Source: Bacteroidetes bacterium UBA2475 (GTDB lineage Bacteria > Bacteroidota > Bacteroidia > B-17B0 > Aurantibacillaceae). From it: a DNA stretch of 64,000 nt. Within the stretch, counting starts at the first letter, position 1, and each line of letters opens with the position of its first letter. A program made the translations under genes and the position numbers. Location of the stretch: the NCBI GenBank assembly GCA_002342065.1, contig DDPF01000002.1, positions 1 through 64,000 on the forward strand, written 5' to 3'. The notes under the pieces are model-generated. The model saw only the letters and a list, made by a program, of their open reading frames with translations. It made no database searches and was not told the origin of the DNA. Shown here one piece after another: positions 1 through 8,633 of this stretch.

Positions 1-117
1 AACGCAAATGGTAAAACAGGGTCAAACAAATTACCAACAGCTACCTACTTTTATATTTTAGATCTGGGAGATCAGGATCAAACTATTATCAGGGGGTTTA
101 TTCAATTACAGTATTAA
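1..117 (+). CDS. C-terminal tail of a gliding-motility-associated / T9SS type B sorting domain protein (5' end outside window)
   Basis: The first 38 codons are open from the window edge to a TAA at 115-117. The peptide contains LPTATYFYILDLG followed by a short acidic turn and ends RGFIQLQY. This matches the end of the gliding motility-associated C-terminal (CHU_C, T9SS type B) domain, whose usual form is LPdGtYFY...G and a closing basic-Gly-aromatic strand. Such tails belong to very large surface adhesins. A PorP/SprF gene following 24 bases downstream is the standard arrangement and supports the call. Nothing can be said about the body of the protein. Confidence 0.8.
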   Translation, partial: NANGKTGSNKLPTATYFYILDLGDQDQTIIRGFIQLQY

Positions 118-141
118 GAACTAGAAAATTAAAATAGAACA

Positions 142-1071
142 ATGATCAAGCAAACAAAAACAGCAGCATTAATAGTATTAAGCTTTTTAAGCATTACTTT
201 ATCTGCGCAGCAAGAGGTACAAAACTCGTTTTACATGTTTAACTCCTCTATCCTAAACCCGGCTTACGCCGGTAGTCGCGATGCATTAAGTGTTGTGCTC
301 GACGCACGTAGTCAATGGACAGGCTGGAAAGGCGCGCCAAGGACAAATAGTTTTATTATGCATACACCATTAATGAACGAATCTATTGGTGTGGGTTTAA
401 ACGTTGTTAACGATATAATAGGGCCAACAAATAAAACAGCTTTGTTTGGCGACTTTGCATACCGTATTCGTTTAAATAAAGCAAACGATCGTTTATGTTT
501 TGGTATTCGCGCAGGTGCCGATCTTATTAGAAATAATTTAGGAAGTTTAGCGGTTAATGATGCAGCTGATCCTTTGGTAGTTAATAATACCAACTTTAAC
601 AGCAACACTTTTAATACAGGCGCAGGTGTTTATTATTACGGCCAACGTTTTTTTGTGGGTTTAACCGCTCCAAAAATTATTCCAAATAAATTAAGTAAAG
701 ATGCAAGCTTCGCCGATTCAAAACAAGTATTGCACTATTATTTTATTGCAGGTTATGTAGTTAAATTAAATAGTTTGTGGGATCTTAAACCGGGTTGTGC
801 AATTAAGTATACTCAAAATGCACCTTTATCTATTGACGCTAACGTGTCGGCATTATTTAATGAGAAGATCTGGTTTGGTGTAATGTACCGTCACGGTTCT
901 GCAGCAGGCGCAAACATTGCTTACAATTTTACAAAACAATTACGTGTTGGATATGCGTACGATTATTCAATTAACAATATGGGAAAATACAGTCCAAGCA
1001 CTCACGAGGTAATTATTGGATATGATTTCTTGTCAAATCAAAAAGCTTTAAAATCACCACGTTATTTTTAA
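142..1071 (+). CDS. PorP/SprF family type IX secretion system membrane protein
   Basis: A 309-residue protein with an N-terminal signal peptide (hydrophobic core about residues 8-21, ending SAQQ). It then has the family opening NSFYMFNSSILNPAYAGS and alternating beta strands up to the end (IGYDF...PRYF), as in PorP/SprF outer-membrane proteins. Family members partner with one large type B cargo protein each and are needed to secrete or attach it. The cargo gene tail lies just upstream and a PorE-like OmpA gene follows, so the three probably form one transcription unit. Many paralogues exist per genome, so this one need not be the core T9SS PorP. No Shine-Dalgarno sequence is visible. Confidence 0.9.
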   Translation: MIKQTKTAALIVLSFLSITLSAQQEVQNSFYMFNSSILNPAYAGSRDALSVVLDARSQWTGWKGAPRTNSFIMHTPLMNESIGVGLNVVNDIIGPTNKTALFGDFAYRIRLNKANDRLCFGIRAGADLIRNNLGSLAVNDAADPLVVNNTNFNSNTFNTGAGVYYYGQRFFVGLTAPKIIPNKLSKDASFADSKQVLHYYFIAGYVVKLNSLWDLKPGCAIKYTQNAPLSIDANVSALFNEKIWFGVMYRHGSAAGANIAYNFTKQLRVGYAYDYSINNMGKYSPSTHEVIIGYDFLSNQKALKSPRYF

Positions 1072-1096
1072 TTTATACAATAAAGAACTCAATAAA

Positions 1097-3307
1097 ATGA
1101 AAAACACAGTAGTATCTCTTTTAATTTTTGCAACACTGGCAATAAAAGGACAATCGGTAAAGGAAAAAATTGCCGACAAACGTTTTAATAATTTAGAATT
1201 TGTTTCAGCATCCGAAATGTATGAGGAACTTTCAAGAAGCAAACATCCAAAAATTAAATATTACGTGCGTGCTGGGGAAAGTAATTTAAACATGGGCGAT
1301 TATCGTAAAGCGCAAGTGTATTATGATAAAGCATATTCTAATACGGGTATGAGCGACCAGGACCTTTACAATTATTACCAGGTTTTGAAATATAATTCAA
1401 ACTATGGCAAAGCTACTGAAGTGTTTTCGAAAATCAATGATAACCAATACAAATTAATAAGAGATAACATCGCGCAAAAAAAATTGGTTATCGAAGAATT
1501 AAAAAAAGATTCGAGTAACTATGCATTAAAAAGATTATCTATTAATTCTGATGAAGGCGATTTTTGTCCTTATGTTGTAAATAACGAAATGTATTTTCTT
1601 TCATCACGAAGAAATACTTCAATAGCAGGTCGTAAGTATGGTTGGGATGATTCTTATTATTTAGATGTTTATAAAGGATACATCGAAGGAACTGATGTTA
1701 TGAACGCGCATGCTGTAAAAGAAGGTTTGAAAACTAAGGTGCATGAAGGTCCAATTTGTTTTACCAAAGACGGCAGCGTGCAATATATTACACGTAATAA
1801 CTTCATAAAAAATAAATATCAAAAAGGAAAAGACGGACGCGTAAATCTTAAAATATTCAGCAGGAAAAAAGAAGGAGAAGGTTGGGGCGAATGGACGGAG
1901 TTTCCATTTAATAGCGATGAATATTCTTGCGGACATCCTGCAATAAGCGCTGATGGTAAAACCATCTACTTTGTTTCAGATATGCCAGGTACTTTAGGTT
2001 TAACCGATGTGTGGGTAAGTACTTTTGAAAACAACAGCTGGACAAAACCAACAAATCTTGGGCAGTCTGTAAATTCAGAAGGAAGAGAGATGTTTCCTCA
2101 ATTATTTGAAGACGAAGTTTTATTTTATTCAAGCGATGGAAAAGTTGGTTTAGGAGGGTTAGATGTTTTTTATACAGTACCTGCTGGAGATTCTTATTTT
2201 GAAGCGCAAAATTTAGGTTATCCTGTAAACTCACAATTTGATGATTTTGGTTTTTATGCAAGAACAACAACAACGGGTTATATTACTTCAAACCGAGGCG
2301 GCGCAACTAAAGATGATATTTATAGTTTTGTTGCAAAGCGTCCGATCATTAGCAGCGTTATTAATTTGATTGTATTGGATAATCTTTCAAAAGAAATTAT
2401 TCCTAATACAACTGTAATGTTAATTGACGAGACCGGTAAGCCAGTTTACGAAGGTAAATCTGACGATAAAGGAGAAGTAAAGTTTAATGTATTGCCGGGC
2501 AAAGATTATAAATTGAAGGCAAATAAAAATGGTTACAAAGAAAGTGTTGGCGTAATAAAAGAAGAAGACATTGCAGCTTTAGCCAATACAAAAAAAGAAG
2601 TATTAGTTGAGAAAAAAATTATTGGTTTACTTGGTTTAATTGCCGATGCTGATGATCTTTCGCCAATTGAAGGTGTAAAAGTTACTATTACAGATGCCTT
2701 TACTCAAAAAGAATTTATGAGTTTTACAACTGATAAAGAAGGTGATTTCAGACACATTTATAAAGATAAAAAAGTTGGCGATGATCTTTCTTACATGATA
2801 AAAATGGAGAAAGAAGGTTACTTAACTAAGATACAACCCGTTGATATTACCATTAAAAAAGAAGGTTATGTTTTATTACATGATTATTTAAATACCAAAA
2901 TGTATAAAATTAAATTGGGCGCAGATATTGGAAAAGTTGTTGACTTAAACCCTATTTATTTTGATCTTGGTAAATCAACAGTTAGAGCTGATGCGAAAGT
3001 TGAATTAGAAAAGATCGTTCAGTTATTAACTCAAAACCCAAGTATTACCATTGAGTTAAGTTCACACTCTGATTGTAGAGGCGGCGCAGCAGGAAATCTT
3101 GCTTTATCTGATCGTCGTGCAAAAGCATCTGCAGGTTATGTAATATCTAAAGGTGTAAGTGCAGCACGTATTTATGGAAAAGGTTATGGCGAAACTAAAT
3201 TAATTAACGATTGTAAATGCGAAGGCGCAGTTGTAGTTCCTTGTAGCGAAGAGCAACATGCTCAAAACAGGAGAACTGAATTTAAGATCGTAAAGATCAA
3301 ATCGTAA
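1097..3307 (+). CDS. PorE-like outer-membrane protein: TPR, PD40 propeller, carboxypeptidase-regulatory-like and OmpA domains
   Basis: 736 residues. In order: signal peptide (1-18), TPR-like helices (about 25-130), a PD40/WD40-like propeller (about 150-400, with blades such as GHPAISADGKTIYFVSD and VLFYSSDG), two carboxypeptidase-regulatory-like folds (about 415-590), and a C-terminal OmpA domain (about 615-736). The OmpA domain has the peptidoglycan-contacting pattern HSDCRG...LSDRRA and a closing NRRTEF. This architecture is that of PorE of the Porphyromonas T9SS, thought to anchor the trans-envelope complex to peptidoglycan. A small cysteine-containing insert (CKCEGAVVVPC) sits before the last strand. 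It lies 25 bases after the PorP/SprF gene, and a strong terminator follows. Whether it is the core PorE or a paralogue is not decided. Confidence 0.85.
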   Translation: MKNTVVSLLIFATLAIKGQSVKEKIADKRFNNLEFVSASEMYEELSRSKHPKIKYYVRAGESNLNMGDYRKAQVYYDKAYSNTGMSDQDLYNYYQVLKYNSNYGKATEVFSKINDNQYKLIRDNIAQKKLVIEELKKDSSNYALKRLSINSDEGDFCPYVVNNEMYFLSSRRNTSIAGRKYGWDDSYYLDVYKGYIEGTDVMNAHAVKEGLKTKVHEGPICFTKDGSVQYITRNNFIKNKYQKGKDGRVNLKIFSRKKEGEGWGEWTEFPFNSDEYSCGHPAISADGKTIYFVSDMPGTLGLTDVWVSTFENNSWTKPTNLGQSVNSEGREMFPQLFEDEVLFYSSDGKVGLGGLDVFYTVPAGDSYFEAQNLGYPVNSQFDDFGFYARTTTTGYITSNRGGATKDDIYSFVAKRPIISSVINLIVLDNLSKEIIPNTTVMLIDETGKPVYEGKSDDKGEVKFNVLPGKDYKLKANKNGYKESVGVIKEEDIAALANTKKEVLVEKKIIGLLGLIADADDLSPIEGVKVTITDAFTQKEFMSFTTDKEGDFRHIYKDKKVGDDLSYMIKMEKEGYLTKIQPVDITIKKEGYVLLHDYLNTKMYKIKLGADIGKVVDLNPIYFDLGKSTVRADAKVELEKIVQLLTQNPSITIELSSHSDCRGGAAGNLALSDRRAKASAGYVISKGVSAARIYGKGYGETKLINDCKCEGAVVVPCSEEQHAQNRRTEFKIVKIKS

Positions 3308-3322
3308 GAGATATTTTTGATG

Positions 3323-3352
3323 AAAAGGCGAAGCGAAAGTTTCGCCTTTTTT
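3323..3352 (+). terminator. Rho-independent terminator after the PorE-like gene
   Basis: The arms AAAAGGCGAA (3323-3332) and TTCGCCTTTT (3341-3350) form a 10-bp stem with an 8-base loop followed by more T. It separates the T9SS genes from the sigma-factor operon. Confidence 0.85.
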
Positions 3353-3401
3353 GTTTCTGCCTATAAATCAAGTAGTTAGTTTGCTTAAAAAGATTTTGTA
3401 C

Positions 3402-3425
3402 AGCCCAACCTTATGGGCTTTTAAT
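3402..3425 (+). terminator. Hairpin with T-run immediately before the ECF sigma gene
   Basis: AGCCCA (3402-3407) pairs with TGGGCT (3414-3419) across a 6-base loop, followed by TTTTAATTT. It ends about a dozen bases before the first possible start codon at 3431. It could be a second terminator, an attenuator, or a structure controlling initiation of the sigma factor. Confidence 0.55.
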
Positions 3426-3430
3426 TTGTA

Positions 3431-4030
3431 ATGGATAATAGAGAACTTATAAGTAATAATATGGATATTCAGCCACAACTGATCAAAGGTTGCATTGATC
3501 GTGACCGCAAGGCTGAATATGAATTGTATAAACTTACCTATAGTTATTTAATGAGCATTTGTATAAGATATACGCGAAACGAGGATAAAGCGAAGGAAGT
3601 ATTGAACATGGGTTTCCTTAAAATAATTACAAACCTTGATAAGTATAAACCCGAAGTGCCTTTTAAAGCCTGGATAAGAAAAGTGATGATCAATACGTTG
3701 ATTAACGAATACAAAAAAGAAAAGATTCACTACAGTAATGTGCAATATGTGGAAGATTATCACGAAACAGATAAGTATGCCAGCATTAACGATGCTATTA
3801 CAAAAATTGATGCCGAACAGATCTATTCTTTCATTGCCCAATTACCTCCTGCAAGTCGCCAGGTATTTAACTTATATTTTGTGGATGGATTTAAGCATAA
3901 AGAAATTGCTGAGTTATTGGATATAACCGAAGGAACATCTAAATGGCATTTAAATTCGGCCAGAGAAAAATTGAAAGAACTATTAAAAAAAAATGAGTTA
4001 CACGAAATAAACATGATCTACCATGAATAG
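3431..4030 (+). CDS. RNA polymerase sigma-70 factor, ECF subfamily
   Basis: 199 residues with an ECF sigma region 2 (about residues 25-95, including YLMSICIRYTRNEDKAKEVL and PFKAWIRKVMINTLINEYKK) and region 4 (about 130-190, LPPASRQVFNLYFVDGFKHKEIAELL then an HTH ending WHLNSAREKLKELL). The in-frame ATG at 3461 (MDIQPQLIKGCIDRDRKAE) resembles the usual Bacteroidota ECF N-terminus better than the 3431 start, so the true protein may be 10 residues shorter. Its last bases overlap the next gene, which encodes a membrane protein likely to be its regulator. The location directly after T9SS-type genes recalls SigP, the ECF factor regulating por genes in Porphyromonas; any link here is inference. Confidence 0.9.
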   Translation: MDNRELISNNMDIQPQLIKGCIDRDRKAEYELYKLTYSYLMSICIRYTRNEDKAKEVLNMGFLKIITNLDKYKPEVPFKAWIRKVMINTLINEYKKEKIHYSNVQYVEDYHETDKYASINDAITKIDAEQIYSFIAQLPPASRQVFNLYFVDGFKHKEIAELLDITEGTSKWHLNSAREKLKELLKKNELHEINMIYHE

Positions 4031-5447
4031 TGAAAAAGATTTTAAAGACGCCTTAAAAGGAAAGCTGAACGAAAAGGAGTTCCAGTTTGATGAAGCCAAC
4101 TGGGAACAGGCTAGTGCCATGCTTGACGCTACACGTGAGGAAAAGAAAAAACGCCCGTTCTTTTATTTTATTCTAAGCGGCATATTATTATTTGTATCTG
4201 TTATTGGTTTTTATATTTTAAAACCAACCGAAAACATTTCTGAAAAAGAGATCGCTTCAAAAAACGCAGAAATAAAAACAACAGAAACCTTAAACAACCA
4301 AAACATAAATAAAGAAATAATTTCAACTGAAAATTCAAATAATAATTCAACTTCAACAGAAAAAGCTTCAATTACAAAAGCAAAAAATGAAATTGAAAAA
4401 CCTATAACAGAAAAAGTTGAACAACCTGTTTCAATAAATGAAAAAATTGCAGAAACAACAAAAAATTCAAAACTGGTAAATAACGTTTCTAAAAAAGAAA
4501 TGAAAACTACCGTAACACCTGCTGCTGTTGTAACTCCTAAAACAAGAAAGAAAAAAGAAGTAACTCCTAAAAATAATGCAGAAGTTCCGGTAACAACAGC
4601 AAAAGATAAAGAGCAAGAACTGATCGCTAAAAACATTCCGGAAGAAGAAAAAATAATTCCTACAAAAGTGGACGAAACTCCTAATATTACTCCTACTGAA
4701 GTTAAACCAGAAGTAATAGTTCCAACTACTGCTTTAACCAATAACAATACAGATTCTGTAAAAACTGTAGCTGCAATTGCTGTAACGCCTATAAAAGATT
4801 CTCTTCCAAAGCCGTATATAAAAGAACCAATTCATTTTATTTCTTTTGAAGCAGGAACAAATTATTTATTTGGCTGGAACAACCCGGGTAAAAAAGATGC
4901 AAATGGTTTTAACCCGGTTGTTGGTTTAAATTATTCTAACGCTATCACCAAAAAAGTAACATTCTCTTTTGGCATCCATTACACAATGGTGCGTAACCTT
5001 TCATACAGCAGTCATACTGTAACCACAACGCGTTATAATTTTGGTGAAGAAAGTGATGTAATGATCTTTACACCAACTACCATGCATTATATGGTTGCGC
5101 CTGTCAGGGCAAGTTATGCAGTTGACCCTAAAAATATTTTTGGTATTGGATGCAATGTTGGCTATTTAGTAAATGTAAATAGTAATGTTGAATTGTATAG
5201 TCAAAAAGCCAGCCAAAAAGGTAATGCTACAGTTTTAAAAACTTCAGGTTATTTGCAAGGTTTTAAATCAATTGACACACAAGTATCTCTTTTTTACAGA
5301 ATAAATTTAAGCAAAGATCTTTACTTGCATACCGAATTTATGTATGGTATAACAGACATAAAAGACAATGCTTTCTTTAACTCTAACATAAAAGAAAAAA
5401 ATGTTGGTTTAAAACTTACTTTAATTTATAATTTATTTAAAAAATGA
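4023..5447 (+). CDS. Putative anti-sigma-like protein with one inner-membrane helix and a C-terminal predicted outer-membrane beta-barrel
   Basis: 474 residues in three parts. Residues 1-40 are a charged cytoplasmic-type segment (contains FDEANWEQASAML). Residues 44-66 form a single transmembrane helix (FFYFILSGILLFVSVIGFYIL). Residues 70-260 are a long Lys/Thr/Glu/Asn-rich linker without predicted fold. The last 200 residues (ISFEAGTNYLFGW... to LKLTLIYNLF) alternate polar and hydrophobic residues and end in an aromatic, like small beta-barrels. The start overlaps the sigma gene by 8 bases, which implies coupled translation. By analogy with sigma/anti-sigma pairs the N-terminus would bind the sigma factor, but no known anti-sigma fold is recognisable. 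The linker could span the periplasm. The biased codons generate a long antisense ORF that is not a gene. Confidence 0.65.
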   Translation: MNSEKDFKDALKGKLNEKEFQFDEANWEQASAMLDATREEKKKRPFFYFILSGILLFVSVIGFYILKPTENISEKEIASKNAEIKTTETLNNQNINKEIISTENSNNNSTSTEKASITKAKNEIEKPITEKVEQPVSINEKIAETTKNSKLVNNVSKKEMKTTVTPAAVVTPKTRKKKEVTPKNNAEVPVTTAKDKEQELIAKNIPEEEKIIPTKVDETPNITPTEVKPEVIVPTTALTNNNTDSVKTVAAIAVTPIKDSLPKPYIKEPIHFISFEAGTNYLFGWNNPGKKDANGFNPVVGLNYSNAITKKVTFSFGIHYTMVRNLSYSSHTVTTTRYNFGEESDVMIFTPTTMHYMVAPVRASYAVDPKNIFGIGCNVGYLVNVNSNVELYSQKASQKGNATVLKTSGYLQGFKSIDTQVSLFYRINLSKDLYLHTEFMYGITDIKDNAFFNSNIKEKNVGLKLTLIYNLFKK

Positions 5448-6562
5448 AAACGTTTAATTATATAATACTCTTTTCGCTATTAATTTTTGCTTCCTGCAAG
5501 AAGAAAGAATATCCTGTATCATCAATAGAGGGCAGCCCTGTTTTTAATTGCAGTATGAATGTTAATGGTATTCCTACCACGTTAGAGGCAGGTGTAAATA
5601 ATTACTATATGTATTCTTCTTTTCAGCAAGACTCGAATAATGTTTATGGTTTTATGGCAGGCTTAAAACAAACAGGTTGCAGTAATTGTCCAAACAGTGT
5701 TCAAATACAGATAAACGATTTTAAAGTAAGAACTTCAAATGCTCAAACTCAGATCGATTCAGCCCTTGTTCCCGGTAACTATAATTATTTAGAAAGTAAC
5801 GCTGCCTCTTATTTTACTGCTCAATTTCAATCGAGCTATAACAAACCTGCCGCTTCTTACCTTTGGAATTTTGGTGATGGCTCTACTTCAACTTCATCAG
5901 TTACAAATCATATTTATAAAAAAGCCGGTCAATACAAAGTTAGCCTAACCGTAAATGGCGTTAATTCTTGTGTAAGCAATATCAATACTTTTCAAAACAT
6001 AGGTTTTTTAAATAATGGTTTCCGCACAACTATTGTCGATTCAAGCACTTCTGGTAACAGCGCCAGTTTTTTTGCAAATAATATGCAGGGCTCACCACCA
6101 TACTCTTACTTGTGGAATTTTGGAGACGGAACAGCTTTATCAACAGCAGCCACTCCTTTTCATACTTATTTGCATGTTGGTAGTTATCCTGTAACATTAA
6201 AAGTAACCGATAACACGGGCAAAATTGCTTATGCAAATTATAATTTTGTAACACAAACCGATCTTTCATCATGTGCTGTCAACTATACGATAGCTTCGGT
6301 AAACGCAACGCCAAATACTTTAGGGCTGTCTAACATTGTTATTAATTGGACGGATGCTAATGGTACTGTTTATACTTCAAAAGATCCGTTACAGCCTGCC
6401 GCAAGTTATTTTACTATTGTATCGGTGGAAAACTATGAAAAAAATGATAACAACCAGGACACAAAAAAATTACATGTTAAATTCAGCTGTGTGGTTTACA
6501 ATGGCACCAATTCCATTGCATTAACAAATGCCGATGCTATAATTTGCGTGGCTTATAAATAA
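5444..6562 (+). CDS. PKD-domain lipoprotein
   Basis: 372 residues. A lipoprotein signal peptide ends at a lipobox (LIFASCKKK, lipidated Cys about residue 18). Two PKD domains follow, recognisable by SYLWNFGDGS (about residue 144) and YSYLWNFGDG (about residue 221) with following H-Y-x-x-x-G-x-Y-x-V strands. The start overlaps the previous stop as ATGA, so it is the third gene of the sigma-factor operon. PKD domains are beta-sandwiches for extracellular protein or glycan contacts. The protein is probably at the outer membrane surface or facing the periplasm. Its role in the operon is unknown; it could be the extracellular sensor part of the pathway, which is inference. Confidence 0.8.
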   Translation: MKTFNYIILFSLLIFASCKKKEYPVSSIEGSPVFNCSMNVNGIPTTLEAGVNNYYMYSSFQQDSNNVYGFMAGLKQTGCSNCPNSVQIQINDFKVRTSNAQTQIDSALVPGNYNYLESNAASYFTAQFQSSYNKPAASYLWNFGDGSTSTSSVTNHIYKKAGQYKVSLTVNGVNSCVSNINTFQNIGFLNNGFRTTIVDSSTSGNSASFFANNMQGSPPYSYLWNFGDGTALSTAATPFHTYLHVGSYPVTLKVTDNTGKIAYANYNFVTQTDLSSCAVNYTIASVNATPNTLGLSNIVINWTDANGTVYTSKDPLQPAASYFTIVSVENYEKNDNNQDTKKLHVKFSCVVYNGTNSIALTNADAIICVAYK

Positions 6563-6570
6563 ATTTTAAA

Positions 6571-6601
6571 TACACCCAACTAACTAAAGTAGTTGTTTGT
6601 A
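6571..6601 (+). terminator. Imperfect hairpin between the PKD lipoprotein and the PKD-repeat gene
   Basis: TACACCCAACTA (6571-6582) pairs with TAGTTGTTTGTA (6590-6601) apart from two mismatches, across a 7-base loop. The T-run is weak. The A/G-rich stretch 6612-6655 that follows is unexplained leader sequence; no riboswitch class was recognised. Confidence 0.4.
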
Positions 6602-6664
6602 TAAGTGTATTAAGAAGGGAAAGCCGAAACCCCAAAGAAAGAATAGGCAAAAATATATTAACAT

Positions 6665-8566
6665 ATGAAAACAATTATAAATTATATAAAAATCGCGACA
6701 TTGCTTTTACTATCAATAAATAGTATTTATGGTATAGCACAATGTTCTCTTACCGCTAATTTCTCATATACTCAGGGGAGTAATGGCGCTGTTACTTTTA
6801 GCAGCACATCTACAGGAACAATTTCCGGGGCTACTTATTCGTGGAATTATGATGATGCAAGTGGGTTGGGAAGTGGTGCTGTAAATACACATACCTATGC
6901 ATTTAACGGAACATATAATGTTACTTTATATGTTAATAATAATTTTACTGTTACTTGTGTAGACTCTGTTGTAATTCCAATTGTGGTAAACTCTTACCCA
7001 TGTTTGCTAAATGCCAGTTTTTCATACACCCAAGGCGCAAATGGTTTGGTTAATTTTACTAGTACATCTACCGGAACAATACCTACAACAACATTTTCCT
7101 GGAATTTTGGTAATAGCACAAATGGCTCTGGTGCAAATACTTCAAAAATTTATACAAACGGAACATATACGGTTACATTATTTGCAAGCAATACTATTTC
7201 ACCTTCCTGTTCAAGCACATCTACACAGGTTATTACGGTTACAACAAATACATGCAGCCTCGCGGCCGGGTTTAATTATACTATCGGACCCTTAGGAAGC
7301 GTTAATTTCGTCAGTACATCTACCGGAACCAGCGCAAGCACAACTTATTTTTGGGATTTTGGTGATGTTACTAATGGTACAGGCGCTACAACAACTCATA
7401 CTTATTTAAGCAGTGGTGTTTTTATAGCCGCATTGTATCTTACTGATGGTACATGCACAGATAGCATTGTTAACCCAATAACAATAACAAATGTCCCCTG
7501 TAACTTGAGTTCAAATTTTACTTACACTCAAGGAGTAAACGGACAAGTTACTTTTTCCAGCACATCCACAGGAACAAATATCTCGTCAAATTATTTATGG
7601 AATTTTGGGGATAGCAATTTCGGTTCCGGACCATCTACTTTTCATGCTTATACAAATGGAACTTTTACTGTAAGCCTAGCTGTTTCAAATACTGTAACCT
7701 GTAACGATACTTCTTTCCAGGTAATTACAATAACCACCAATACCTGCAATATTTCCGCAAATTACACACACACGGTAGGCGCAAATGGTGTTGTTAGTTT
7801 TAGTAATGCGGCCACTGGTACAAGTTCTAATACTTTATATTATTGGAATTTTGGAGACGGCTTTACGAGTACTTCTAATTCACCATCGCATGTGTATTCA
7901 AGTAGTGGGGCTTACAATGTTTACTTTGCTGCTTGGGAGCCCGGTTGTTATGATAGCATCATACAATCTATAAATGTTACAGGAATTTCTTGTGTAGCAA
8001 ATTCAAATTTCAGCTTAGCGCCTAGCACTACTACTTTGGTTTGGAATGCAACACCGGCTTCACCGTGGAATGTAGTTGCTGCAACATGGAGTTGGGGTGA
8101 TAACAGCACCAGTAATACACTTTATGCATCGCATACTTATTCTGCATCCGGAACATATTCTATTTGTTTATCAGTTACAGTTTCTTGTGGAAACTCTTCT
8201 TCAACATGTGTAAATCAATTTGTCTTCAAGTCATCAAGTCCTGAAATGGCAATGATACAGGTAAATGTCATTCCTCCGGCTTTAACACCTACGGCAAATA
8301 AGGATGCAGAAATTGAGAACGTGAACTATGTAATTTATCCGAATCCAAACAATGGACAATTTGATCTGAAAATGGAAAGCGCTGGTAACGAAACTGTAAA
8401 AATTAAAGTTTACAATTTAATTGGCGAAATTGTTTACGAAACAGAAACAATAAACGATAACATGACTAAAAAGATAAATTTAGATAATGTTTCTAATGGC
8501 GTTTATTTTGTAAAGATTAGTTCAGGAAACAACGAGAGTACTAAAAAGATGATCATTAACAAATAA
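6665..8566 (+). CDS. Secreted protein with six tandem PKD repeats and a T9SS type A sorting domain
   Basis: 633 residues. A signal peptide (1-25) is followed by six PKD-like repeats of about 83 residues, each starting at a Cys (first at residue 27) and carrying the core W-N/D/S-F/Y/W-G/D-D. The C-terminal 75 residues form a T9SS type A sorting domain: IYPNPNNGQFDL, then VKVYNLIGE-type and GVYFVKIS strands, ending KKMIINK. The protein should be exported through the outer membrane and attached or released after removal of this tail. It lies downstream of the sigma-factor operon and shares PKD domains with that lipoprotein, which may hint at common function. Binding partner unknown. Confidence 0.85.
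   Translation: MKTIINYIKIATLLLLSINSIYGIAQCSLTANFSYTQGSNGAVTFSSTSTGTISGATYSWNYDDASGLGSGAVNTHTYAFNGTYNVTLYVNNNFTVTCVDSVVIPIVVNSYPCLLNASFSYTQGANGLVNFTSTSTGTIPTTTFSWNFGNSTNGSGANTSKIYTNGTYTVTLFASNTISPSCSSTSTQVITVTTNTCSLAAGFNYTIGPLGSVNFVSTSTGTSASTTYFWDFGDVTNGTGATTTHTYLSSGVFIAALYLTDGTCTDSIVNPITITNVPCNLSSNFTYTQGVNGQVTFSSTSTGTNISSNYLWNFGDSNFGSGPSTFHAYTNGTFTVSLAVSNTVTCNDTSFQVITITTNTCNISANYTHTVGANGVVSFSNAATGTSSNTLYYWNFGDGFTSTSNSPSHVYSSSGAYNVYFAAWEPGCYDSIIQSINVTGISCVANSNFSLAPSTTTLVWNATPASPWNVVAATWSWGDNSTSNTLYASHTYSASGTYSICLSVTVSCGNSSSTCVNQFVFKSSSPEMAMIQVNVIPPALTPTANKDAEIENVNYVIYPNPNNGQFDLKMESAGNETVKIKVYNLIGEIVYETETINDNMTKKINLDNVSNGVYFVKISSGNNESTKKMIINK
6743..8239 (+). repeat. Six tandem PKD-encoding repeats (about 250 bp each)
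   Basis: The repeat units begin C-S/N-L/I-x-x-x-F-x-Y-T-x-G and contain FxSTSTGT then YxWNFGD. Units 2 and 4 end ITxTTNT while units 3 and 5 end differently (NVP, GIS), which suggests growth by duplication of a two-unit block. Unit 6 is the most divergent. Confidence 0.8.
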
Positions 8567-8593
8567 AGTAAATTAGTAATTAATTATTCTTCA

Positions 8594-8633
8594 AAAAAAA
8601 GAGGGTTACCAAATCGGGAACCCTCTTTTATTT
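8594..8633. terminator. Bidirectional terminator between the PKD gene and holB-like gene
   Basis: GAGGGTT (8601-8607) pairs with AACCCTC (8619-8625), with an A-run on the left and a T-run on the right. It can therefore stop transcription from both the + strand PKD gene and the converging - strand gene, whose last codons it overlaps. Confidence 0.85.

Noticed and set aside
4211..4747. 178-codon antisense ORF opposite the linker of the membrane protein
   Set aside because: It arises from the AAA/GAA/ACA-rich codons of the Lys/Thr/Glu linker; the translation is low-complexity Ser/Phe/Val and lies fully inside a better gene.
6612..6655. A/G-rich leader GAAGGGAAAGCCGAAACCCC before the PKD gene as a riboswitch
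   Set aside because: It does not match any aptamer class I can recall, and no terminator or sequestering stem follows.
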